64,000 nt of DNA from Zygnema cylindricum. Taxonomy: Eukaryota; Streptophyta; Zygnematophyceae; Zygnematales; Zygnemataceae. Made by a program: the position numbers and the translations under genes. Within the stretch, counting starts at the first letter, position 1. The number at the start of each line of letters is the position of its first letter. The DNA lies in contig JBBHKE010002689.1 of the NCBI GenBank assembly GCA_037447655.1, forward strand, positions 1 through 64,000. The letters run 5' to 3'. Positions 45,553 to 54,659 of this stretch are shown here, piece by piece. The notes under the pieces are model-generated. The model did no database searches. It was given only the letters and a program-made list of their open reading frames with translations, and was not told where the DNA came from.

Positions 45553-46509
45553 ATGGGCTCACCATCTAGGGTGCCTATGTTTGATGGAACATACTTCACT
45601 TATTGGGAGTTTACGATGGAGGGATTGCTTTTCGAAAAACACTTATGGGGATTTATTTCGGGACAAGTGAGGTATCTGCCACCGGGTTTTGGTGGAGCTC
45701 ACTACGGAGATTCATCTGGGGCTTCCCAGAAAACCAACCGGATTTCAGATGCAGCGGAAGGTGAAGGGAAAATCATTGTCATGGAAGGGGGAAAAGGGGA
45801 GAAAGTAAAAGGAACACCTATGATGAGGGGAGTTAGGCTCTTGGTTACGGTCTCACTTGTAGGGGTTATAACTAAAACTGAAGAAACTAACAGTAGAATT
45901 TGGGAGTATAAGAACACTATAGCAAAACATCTTATACTTAGAAATGTGTCTAAGTCCATAGCTATCACTATTTTAAATTTAACGAAGTCTTCAGAAATCT
46001 GGGAAACACTAAGACAAATTTATAAGAGTGAGACTATACAGAGGCAGCAGTTAGTAAAACAGGAAATAAGGGCCTATGTTTATAAAGGCGGTAGCATAAT
46101 AGAGTTTTGCAATGATATTACTGCGTTATATGTTGAGCTTGCTAGTGCGAGATATGTAGAATCTGAGGAGAGAAAGATTAACACACTAATCATGAAACTC
46201 CCAGATGAGTACGAAAGCATCATTAACCGTATGCAGGAAATGGATGGCTCCTCATGGACTTGGAGCATTACCATGGGGATAATTCTTGTGAGAGAATGCA
46301 CTTTGGAGCTTCGTAGGGGAAGTAACAGGGTGAATGCACTAACAGCTGGTGGTGACTGGCGGAAGCGTGATGAGAGGAACGGCGGTGACGAGCAGAAGCG
46401 TGATGAGAGGAAGAAAGACAAAGGTAAACCATATCGGAATTTTGGTGGAAATAGAGGGAGAGGAAAAGAAAGGGGAGCTTTGAAAAAATGGGGTTTACTT
46501 ATTTTGTAG
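45553..46509 (+). CDS. C1 gag-like protein (Copia UBN2/gag type)
   Basis: The open frame runs back into the LTR (45436), but the ATG at 45553, five bases after the LTR end, opens with MGSPSRVPMFDGTYFTYWEF. This is the usual N-terminus of Copia gag, so it is the chosen start (318 codons). The middle has IWEYKNTIAKHLILRNVSKS, then SEIWETLRQIYKSETIQRQQ and the conserved end LIMKLPDEYESIINRM. A basic Arg/Gly/Asp-rich tail follows. The zinc knuckle lies just beyond the stop in the next frame (about 46490-46535: FCREPGHYMEKC with the first Cys changed to Tyr), so a shift has separated it. The body of the frame is free of stops, unlike most frames in this window. Confidence 0.75.
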   Translation: MGSPSRVPMFDGTYFTYWEFTMEGLLFEKHLWGFISGQVRYLPPGFGGAHYGDSSGASQKTNRISDAAEGEGKIIVMEGGKGEKVKGTPMMRGVRLLVTVSLVGVITKTEETNSRIWEYKNTIAKHLILRNVSKSIAITILNLTKSSEIWETLRQIYKSETIQRQQLVKQEIRAYVYKGGSIIEFCNDITALYVELASARYVESEERKINTLIMKLPDEYESIINRMQEMDGSSWTWSITMGIILVRECTLELRRGSNRVNALTAGGDWRKRDERNGGDEQKRDERKKDKGKPYRNFGGNRGRGKERGALKKWGLLIL

Positions 46510-46525
46510 GGAGCCGGGTCACTAT

Positions 46526-47134
46526 ATGGAGAAGTGTCCTAGTTTGGAAGAAATTAGAAGTTGGAATGTTGATGAGAAGGAACAAGGGGAAGAGGAGAAC
46601 GAGGATGAAGATTTTTTGGAGCTTCTCCGCATCGGTAATATGGGGAAGATAGAAAAGCACACAGAAATTCCACGAAAGAAACAATGTGCTTTTGGAGGTA
46701 TAAGAGAAGTAAAGGGAGAGGAGAAACTTGAGGGAGTTCAAATTATTGAGGATAGTTTAATAGATATTTTGAAAACAGAAAACTGGTCGGAAAGGGAGAC
46801 TTCAACGGATTCCGAGGAAAGGGGAGAAATAAATCTAAAGAGGGCTCTAAAGGATAGGGGAGAAGATGAATATTTGATTAAAAGTTTAGGGGAGGAGAAA
46901 TATATTTTGGGAATAAAAATAGAAAGTGATAGTGGAAAGAATTACGTGGGAGAGAGTGAGGAAAGTTCAAAAAATTGGGTAATTATCATAGATAAAAATA
47001 TGAGGTCGGAAGATGTCGTTTTTATGAGAAACGTAGTGGGGACTCTTGATTTAAGGATAAATTTGGGGGGTAATGGTTTTGAAATCACTAATGGGAGTGA
47101 TGCCATCTATGAAGGTGTGCTTGTAAGAGGGTAA
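46526..47134 (+). CDS. C1 second frame: acidic gag tail of unknown function
   Basis: This 202-codon frame begins within the knuckle (MEKCPSLEE) and continues in the +1 phase relative to gag. It is rich in Glu, Lys and Ser, with an acidic run (EQGEEENEDEDFLELL). It shares the string IPRKKQCAFGG with C2 (IPRKQKCVFGG at about 53330), where the C2 protease follows. Here no DSG protease motif follows; the sequence instead carries about 120 residues I cannot assign. It may be a gag extension, a decayed protease or an unrelated fusion. Confidence 0.5.
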   Translation: MEKCPSLEEIRSWNVDEKEQGEEENEDEDFLELLRIGNMGKIEKHTEIPRKKQCAFGGIREVKGEEKLEGVQIIEDSLIDILKTENWSERETSTDSEERGEINLKRALKDRGEDEYLIKSLGEEKYILGIKIESDSGKNYVGESEESSKNWVIIIDKNMRSEDVVFMRNVVGTLDLRINLGGNGFEITNGSDAIYEGVLVRG

Positions 47135-47442
47135 GCATCTAGGTGTGTGTTGCAGATTGGAGATGGGGCTGACTGTTTGAATTGCAAGAGGAAAATTGGA
47201 TTTTGTGTGGATATAAAAGAGATGAAGTGGATAAAATCTTTCTTCGGATTTATGAAAAGTCGGATGCTAAACAAAGTGTGTGATCAACAAGATGCACTTT
47301 TTATTTCAGCTCATCTAATAGACGTATTTGAATATGAGGTTGTTTACTTAATGTTTTAGGCGAAGAAAAGAAAGAAGAAAAAGAAAAGAAAAAATGTATG
47401 TGGTAGGAGTTGAAAGGAAAGTAGACTAGAAAATAAAAGGAG

Positions 47443-48546
47443 TGTTGAAATGTATGTATTTTCTAGGTCTGAATAAAAGGAAAATAAATAAAAAGAAAGT
47501 CGGCAAAAGCAGCTTGCCTCTCGCTCCACTCTCCAAACCCCTACACTTGTCGCAGTCACTGATGATTCGAGAGACAGCTAGAGCCATGGCTGCCCATGCT
47601 GCCTAGAGAGAGAGAGACAGGCTGTAGGTTTTGGTAGATTTACCAAAACTGTCTTGTCCGACCCAGGGTTTGATCGTGGTACCTACCGTTCGTCAAGAGA
47701 CAGGTAGCCGGTAGCTTTATCCTGTAGCCTAGGACCTATGCTAGAATTTATAGGGTACGATAAATATATAAACATAAATAGTTAGACTAATTCAAATATG
47801 AAACAATTATCGCGCAATTATTTAAACGACAAAATTTCAAATGTCGGTCTAAATCGAACGGCCGTGGTGCGAGCCAATAATCCCGAGTGGGCGACTTGGC
47901 GTTTTCAAGCACCGCCACTACGAATGACACGTGGCAAGATCCGGGAGGATTGCGGGATTTCCGAAACGCAAGTTGATAATTCGGATGTGACAAATGTCAC
48001 ATTATGGCGATGTCATACATTACCGTACAGAAAGTACGACGGTGGGTGTACTTTCTTGTGCGGTACAGTCTTACGATAGGACCGTACCTCGGTATTAGGG
48101 AGCTTAGAGAGGGGTTTTAGGACTTAGAATAATTTTGCTAGGTAGTCGCCTCTCTCCCAAAGAGCATCTGTATAAATAGGCAAACTTTGCCATTTAATTA
48201 CAACTCACTCAATGGACAATTTTCAGTGATTTTTTTTGCCGCGGACTCAAAGGAGTCCTTACTACAGAGGGGTGTAGTCGGTCAAAGTTTTTGCCTGCCA
48301 GGGTGGCAGCATTTCTAAAGGAAAGTCAAAGTGGGTGAATGTGTCCAAAACTCATATTCTAACTTTGTATTATGTGGTGGAACTGAGCACACAGAAAGTC
48401 TTATTTCACAGGGGTGAAGTTGTATTGGGGTTGTGATTGTCAAGGGGTCAGTCATTTGGGTTTATATCAAGTTGGAGTCGGCATCACCTAGATTAGCTTC
48501 TTTTAGATCTGCGATTTCTGTGGGCTATGGAGCACACAGAGTTTCG
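47443..48546 (+). repeat. 3' LTR of C1
   Basis: Preceded by the purine tract AAAATAAAAGGAG. It starts TGTTGAAATGTATG and ends AGAGTTTCG, the last base probably mutated from A. Confidence 0.75.
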
Positions 48547-48551
48547 GTTTC

Positions 48552-48675
48552 AACATAGGTCTGAAATAGGTACTTTAGGGTTAATATATAGTACAGACTG
48601 CAGTAATTTAAAATACACAATTTTTATAACGAAAACGAGTGGATGAATATTCTTGCCAAAGTTGCATTTCTATAA
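48552..48675 (+). repeat. Right flank of the repeat hosting C1
   Basis: The stretch with GGGTTAATATATAGTACA, AACGAAAAC, ATGAATATTCTT and GGATAGTTGTGGGGAAG matches 54430-54550 in the same order. Confidence 0.7.
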
Positions 48676-48793
48676 CGGATAGTTGTGGGGAAGAGGAAGA
48701 AAAATAGGGGGAGAGGGAGAGGGAGAGTGTAAAAGAGAGATAGATAAACAAAAAGAGAGGAAAGAAAGAGATAGAAGAAGAGAGGAACAGAGA

Positions 48794-48830
<37 letters not shown>

Positions 48831-48960
48831 AAAAACTTACTAACGATCTTAGAAGGGCTAAAGCCACCAGAAAGAGAGGAAATAAGAAGTGTAAAAAGGC
48901 ACAACAACCGCCGCAAGAGGGAGGAGGAGAGGGAGAGGGAGAGGGAGTAAGAAAACGGCG
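48676..48960 (+). repeat. GA-tract repeat, copy 1
   Basis: A purine tract (48676-48828) is followed by AACTTACTAACGATCTTAGA and about 90 further bases that match 57955-58045. Apparent Ser/Leu-rich frames on the minus strand are read through the CT strand and are not taken as genes. Confidence 0.75.
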
Positions 48961-49117
48961 ATAGAATAAAGCCACACTATTTACGGTTCGTGATTAGGGT
49001 TTCAATTTTGCGGCTAAGGGAAGTAGGGTATGTTACTGGACGCCGTATGTTTTCGTACAACGCCGTAGAAAGTCGTACCTTAATCTTTTTTTGTCAGACG
49101 AAATATCATTACTGGAA

Positions 49118-49160
49118 AGCTGTCGGGAGGCTGCAATGATATCGGGAGGCTGCAATGATG
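49118..49160 (+). repeat. Two-copy 20-bp repeat
   Basis: TCGGGAGGCTGCAATGAT occurs twice in succession, with small changes at the start of each copy. Confidence 0.8.
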
Positions 49161-49449
49161 CAGGCGTAATTCTTGGCCGTTGGATATTCCACTTTTTCAG
49201 ATCCGCGAAGCAATCGAGCCCATCATCCAGTGTGAAGATACTCTGCTCGCGAGGAGAGTTGCTCGATACTAGGTCGTGTACCATTAGTACACGTGACAAT
49301 GCAAAAAAATATCCGCTTTGAACAAGCAATCGCAAGTCTACACGTCGTACATGCCATGTGCCTACGTCGTACAAGCCATGTGCTGCCTGCCACGCTGGAT
49401 GCAGATGTGCCGATATTATCCTTGCACGCTCCGTGTGATATCCACCGAC

Positions 49450-49544
49450 ATTCAAAATTTGCCGCGACATTCAAAGTTTGCCGCGACCTTCAAAGTTTGC
49501 CGCGACCTTCAAAGTTTGCCGCAACCTTCAAAGTTTGTCGCGTT
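49450..49544 (+). repeat. 19-bp tandem repeat, five copies
   Basis: TTCAAAGTTTGCCGCGACC is repeated with one or two changes per unit. Just upstream (about 49336-49385) a 22-bp block with CGTCGTACA and GCCATGTG is also duplicated. Confidence 0.9.
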
Positions 49545-49599
49545 TTTTTGCCATTCCTTTTCGAAATTTTGATTTGCATTTTCAAAATCAAAATCTAGC

Positions 49600-51185
49600 C
49601 GCAAATTTTTTGTATGAATGATTAACTACCTCCGGTCGTACAGATGTTTCGTTCTGACTTTCCTTTTGTAGATTTTTTTAAGATTTTAAAAATATGGACT
49701 TTAACCTCTGTGGCGCCAATCATAATTGAGGAAGGATTGTTAGTGGCCCGACAAAATGGAACATTCTTCCAGTAAATGCTGCCAGTAGACTCGTTTGTAC
49801 GTTAGAGGGACCGCCTAATGGAATTCTACCCTAAGTTAAATGCTAACAAGTGCTCTCACAGCGAAGCTCACGTGAATTGAGAAAGTACATGCGCGCAACA
49901 ATTCTATTTACATGTGGTTGCTGCAGTTTTGTTACCGTAGCCGTATGAATTGTTGTTTTTTTATGACGGTTGACGTTCGCAAGCGTGGCAAAATTTTAAC
50001 CAGTTATTATAATATTTTTCGAAAGTCAAATCTGTTCAACTGATAGACCGTCAAATTTACTCCCAACGGTACTTTAATTGTACCAATGTGTACTTGAAAC
50101 GTACAATCTTTGACAAGGCGACGTAAGTGACTGTGCGCAACCAAAATAGTCACGAACGATTGAAAATCTAATTTCAAGCAATGAACATTAATAGTTTTAT
50201 TGTTCTTTTTTTGTTTTACATTGTATAAAATATGTTACGCAATTACACTTTAGTAATTTAAATTGTTGTGTAAACATAATACATTTGTAATTTTTCATTT
50301 CAAAAAAGACAAAATGCCATTATTAAACAAACAAAACGCAATCCATTTACATCTACAATTAGTGCGTACATACAAAAATGAAGGTAACCATAAAAAAACA
50401 TTAAACAAAAATGAACGTTGAATGATAATTATAATAAATAATTTGTAAAGAAATTTAAAATAAACATTATTTGAAACAAACATTAAAAGCGATATATTTC
50501 ACTTTATTGAACAAGTTACGCAATTAGGATAGTTTATTAAAAAATTTAATTATATATTGGCAAACAAACTTTCATCCATATACACAAAAACAAATAAACA
50601 AAACGCACTTTATAATATATAACAAAACATGCGTGTACAAACACAATATTGTTAAACAAAAATAAAACAAAAAACAATGCTATTGTCTTGATAAAAAAAA
50701 AAAAAATATAAATAAAAAAAAAATATGGGTAAATAATAAGTTAATAATAAAAACGATGCAACATAAGTTTGGAAGTAAAAACTAAAAGACAAAGAGGACA
50801 AATACCAAAAAGACAATATGACATCAGTCGAAAGACAAAACGATAAAAGACAAAAAACAAATGATGAAAACACAAAAAGAAATAATTGAAATTGTTTGTT
50901 TGGAAACAAAATTACACTTTGAATTACTGTTGCTGTCATTTACATTAATTTGACGCTCCCAAAACTCTCACCCATGAACCAAAAATATAATTAATAATTA
51001 TATTTTTTCCTTTATGCTAATATATGTACTATGTAATTAATGCCAAAACTATAATTTGGGCAATTTTGAAATAGTTTAGTGTATAAAATTTGTCAGTCCA
51101 TACTATTTTTTTATGTTTTTAAGTACAAACCTACAGAAAAAATTGTTTAATAACGATCTCACGACAAGAAAATTATAGAAATCAA
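49600..51185. other. AT-rich spacer with no recognisable gene
   Basis: A/T-rich sequence with runs of A and many AAACAAA motifs. Minus-strand frames at 50295-50483 and 50652-50939 are Phe/Leu-rich low-complexity translations. Confidence 0.4.
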
Positions 51186-52254
51186 TGGTTCTTTTAGTAT
51201 TTTCTAGGTCTAAAATGAAATGCAGGAAAGAAGCCGAGGCAGTCTGCCTCTAACTCCTATCTTTAGCTCCCACACTTGCCTCTAACTCCTATCTTTAGCT
51301 CCCACACTTGTAGCAGTCACTGAAGGTTGAAGAGGGAGCTAGAGCCATGGCTGCCTGTGCTATTCAGAGAGAGACAAGCAGTTCTTTTAAATAGGTTTAC
51401 TAAAAAGACACTTGACATGCCTAAGGTTTGATCCTAGTACTAGCCGTCCATCAAGTAAACCGATAGCGGTTAGCTTTATCCTACAAGTCTTAGACCAATA
51501 ATACGTGTATATGGTTTGACAAATATTTAAATAGTTAGACGTGAACAAATTAATTTAACGGAAACTATATACATCATGCATAGATTGCGTTTTGTAAAGT
51601 ACGGAGTAGGGTACAGTTGCGAAACGGATACCTCGCATTTTGTTTTAAAAGCGAAACAAATATCGCGCAAGTATTTATGAGGGCTACGATTGAAACCCAG
51701 TTTTGATAGGACAACCGGGAAAGGTGCGAAGATCGCGGAATAAGATTTTGGCAGTTTACGGTCATCGCCTTATCGATTGACACGTGGCACAACCACATTG
51801 GATTACGCCATCTCCGAGGATTACAGGAACTAATCCAAATATGACATGTGTCGACTTGTTGGCCATGTCGTACAATGGTCGTACAAAAAGTACACCTGCA
51901 CCTATACCTTTCTGTACGACACGTTATTATGATTGGTGCCGTACTTCAGTAAAAAGAGTTTTAGAGAGGGATAAGACTTAGACAAATTTGGTAGATAGGA
52001 CCCTCTCTTCGAGAGAGCTTCTGTACAAAAAGTCAACTTTGACCCTCCATAACGTATTGCTCAAGGGAGCAAATTCAAACATTATTTTTGGTATCAACTC
52101 AGGGGAGTCTTCCCTTCACGTAGGTGAAGGTGGTCAGTTTTTTTGTGTGTCAGGGTGGCACTTATTCTTGCTGAAACACAAAGGGGTCAGGGTTATCCTA
52201 GAGGCTTCGTGTGAGCTGCCAACTCTGAGGACCTATGGAGGTCTGAGAGTTGCA
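51186..52254 (+). repeat. 5' LTR of C2
   Basis: Ends GAGAGTTGCA, followed by GGTTATGGGC as in C1. It contains a 32-bp tandem duplication at about 51249-51312 (CTCTAACTCCTATCTTTAGC, twice). Confidence 0.65.
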
Positions 52255-52258
52255 GGTT

Positions 52259-53200
52259 ATGGGCCAACCCTCTAGGGTGCCCATCTTTAATGAAACTGGC
52301 TTCATATACTAGGAAAGTATGATGACAGAAGCTCTATGTGAGAAAAGGTTTTGGGGAGTACTGAGTGGACAGGTGAGGCGTCCATCTAGTCTTGGGATCC
52401 CTCCACGGTTTATAGGAAACATATTCACTTGATATGCAGATCCATCTCCAACAGAGGAGACAAAAGAAGGGGAGGTGGTGGACAAAGGAAAGGAGAAAGA
52501 GATAGTCACACGAATAACAACTGGTTTGGCATTCATATCACTTATTTTGAGGAACGAAGAGAATGATACCCATACTTGGGACTACAACAATATGGCGGCA
52601 AAGCACTTTATCCTCTACCATCTTAATCAAAGGCTTGCATCTTCTAATTTGCAAGTGGAGAGGGCATCTGATCTTTGGGTGGCTCTCATAGAGATGTACC
52701 GAAGTGGTATGATTCAGCAACAGCGGTTGGTTGATCAGTAAATTGACGCATATGTATACAACGGGAGGAAGATGTTGGAATTTTGTAATGAGCTCGCAAC
52801 ACTTATCATGGAGCTAGAGAGTGCTGGACAAGTTGAAACTGAAAAGATGAAGGTTAACTGCTTGCTCATGAAGTTACCACGTGAGTTCGAGAACATAGTC
52901 AACCGTGTGCATAACTTGCCGGACTCAAGGTGGATATGGAATTTAGTGGTAGGGATGACTCTCGTTCGGGAGAATATGATTAAGATCCGAAAAGGAGGAA
53001 AAAGTGGGCAAGACTTGGAAGCTGGGACCGATTGGAGGAACAATGATTCCAGGAAACCAGTCGGAAATTATAAAAGGGGGAGACAAAAAAACAGACCGAC
53101 GAGTTCGGACCAAGGGCTCCCCACGGTTTGTGCCACTTTTGTAGGAAACCAGGGCACTATATGGCGGAGTGCAATAAGTTAACCGAGCTGCGGTTAAAAG
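52259..53200 (+). pseudogene. C2 gag remnant
   Basis: ATG at 52259 gives MGQPSRVPIFNETGF, parallel to the C1 gag start, then a TAG within 20 codons. Later frames carry DTHTWDYNNMAAKHFILYHL, VALIEMYRSGMIQQQRLVDQ (a TAA ends it at about 52741) and LLMKLPREFENIVNRVH. A perfect CCHC knuckle (CHFCRKPGHYMAEC, 53131-53172) lies in a different frame from the preceding basic segment, so at least one shift separates them. Confidence 0.8.
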
Positions 53201-53370
53201 AGGGGTAGATAGGTGGACCCCCGAGAAAAAAGAAAAAGGCCCTTGTGACACAGGTACATGAGGCGGAATTCGAGGATGAGGACGATGAGCTCCTATTCGA
53301 TGAGGAGTTAGCGGTTAAAAACGAGGTCGATATTCCACGAAAGCAAAAATGTGTTTTCGGTGGATTAAAA

Positions 53371-53625
53371 GGTAAAGCTGGCTAGATTTTAGATTCACGT
53401 GCCTCCATGCTCATGTGTAAGGATAAACACCTGTTCACTAAGATAAGAAAGATTCCCACCGTAGAGATAGAGTACGGGGATGGGAGGATAGTCACTAAAA
53501 CTCTTGTAGGATCGGTAGATCTAAAAGTGTTAGTAGAGGGAAAGACATCCATAGTTACATTCTCTGATGTATTGTTTATTCCGGAGCTGAACAATAACCT
53601 CATCTTTGTTGTCCATAGCCTATTT
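53371..53625 (+). pseudogene. C2 protease remnant
   Basis: The reading includes a TAG followed by ILDSRASMLMCKDKHLFTKI, the Copia protease start with Arg in place of the active-site Gly, then IEYGDGRIV and FSDVLFIPELNNNLIFV. It is cut at 53625. Confidence 0.75.
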
Positions 53626-54262
53626 CAGCCATGGATTACTCACGGAAACACCCACAGACTACCTCAAAAACAGCTGTGTTTAAGACGACACAGATTACTC
53701 CACAATTAACAAAATGATCTCAAACTGCACCAATATGCAGTATACCATATACACTGTAACCTCCCAAAGTTACAGCCAAATCCACCAAGGCATCTAGAAG
53801 ATATAAGCTCCAGAGTTTCCCAAATGTAGCTGACAGCTTCACAAACTAACCACTTAGACTGTTCACAAAATCTTACAGAGATACTGGAATACAATGAGAC
53901 TTCACACACACATATATTCTATATCATAGAATAACTCCACAAAGTTTCACATGAAAGCACCAATCAGAGTGATCACACCAACAGGTCAAAGATGCAGAAA
54001 ACAGTTTGCCATTACTTTGATTAACTTGACTGCGATACATAAAATAATCTAAGTCCTGCAAGTTATACTCAGAGTACGGAGGCATACCAGCCGTACTGTA
54101 TCTACTCTAATAACCTAACTAGTCAAAAGTGCTACTAGGACTGCTGCTACTAACACAGCACTGCTCCTAACATGTTACTGCTCCTAACACTGCTCCTATT
54201 ACTACTTCAATTACTGCTGCTATTAGTCTTATTACTACTGCTATTCTTGTTGCACTATCACT
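53626..54262 (-). mobile_element. Antisense LTR fragment related to Copia D and the solo LTR
   Basis: The part 53930-54100 resembles 12590-12970, including a GTACGGAGGCATACCAGCCG block. The part 54120-54260, with repeated ACTGCTCCTAAC and TACTACTGCTATT, resembles the Copia D LTR area near 24460-24880. Ends are not defined. Confidence 0.45.
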
Positions 54263-54299
54263 ACTATTGAGAGAGGGGAAGAGAGGGTTAGTCACATAC

Positions 54300-54545
54300 T
54301 AGGAAGGGGCGAAACCGCCGCCGAGAGGGGAGACGTCGATGAACCACGGACAGAGGCCGCAAGGACGTGGGAAGGGAAAAAGGATTCTAAGGGAAAAACA
54401 ACAAATGGAAAGGCATAGGTCAGATATAGGTTTTCTAGGGTTAATATATAGTACACTAAAATAATTTAAAATATATTTTTTTTACAACGAAAACTCGTAC
54501 ATGAATATTCTTTCCAAGTTGCATTTCGTAATCGGATAGTTGTGG
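54300..54545 (+). repeat. Unoccupied relative of the C1 insertion site
   Basis: Contains ACCACGGACAGAGGCCGCAAGG (as at 44290-44320), then about 60 bp later GGGTTAATATATAGTACA and the other blocks found right of C1 at 48580-48670. No retroelement lies between them here. Confidence 0.65.
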
Positions 54546-54650
54546 GGAAGCAAAATAGAAGGATAGGGAAAGAAAGAGAGAGAGTGACAAAGAGATATAG
54601 ATAGAAAAAGAGAGAGGAAAGAAAGAGATAGAAGAGGAGGAAGTGGAAAA
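54546..54650 (+). repeat. GA-tract repeat, copy 2
   Basis: AAGAAAGAGAGAGAG-type sequence following GGATAGTTGTGGGGAAG, as at 48664-48680. Confidence 0.75.
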
Positions 54651-54659
54651 TGAAGTAAT

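Larger units (their letters stand above)
44342..48546 (+). mobile_element. Copia-type element C1, complete but pol-less
   Basis: Two LTRs (44342-45548 and 47443-48546) enclose a 1.9-kb internal region. The LTRs are highly similar; the 3' copy lacks about 105 bp present in the 5' copy near 44680-44790. A purine tract (about 47427-47442) precedes the 3' LTR. Flanking bases GTTTA (44337-44341) and GTTTC (48547-48551) look like a target duplication with one change. The internal region encodes a Copia-like gag and a second frame but no protease, integrase, RT or RNase H, so it would rely on another element's enzymes. Confidence 0.8.
51186..53625 (+). mobile_element. Copia-type element C2, 3'-truncated
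   Basis: A 5' LTR (about 51186-52254) shares the TATTTTCTAGGTCT start region and the GCTAGAGCCATGGCTGCC block with C1. Gag and protease follow. Homology ends at about 53625 against an antisense LTR fragment, so integrase, RT, RNase H and the 3' LTR are absent. Confidence 0.75.

Noticed and set aside
47110-47145. Mini-intron (GTAAG...TTGCAG) between C1 frames
   Set aside because: The distance is about 30 bp, too short for a spliceosomal intron; no second frame needs it.
48608-48975. Minus-strand frames sharing a GFS-SKI-SKFF pattern with 57812-58126
   Set aside because: The similarity follows from the conserved DNA of the GA-tract repeat; the frames are mostly Ser/Leu low complexity. Kept as a repeat finding, not a gene.
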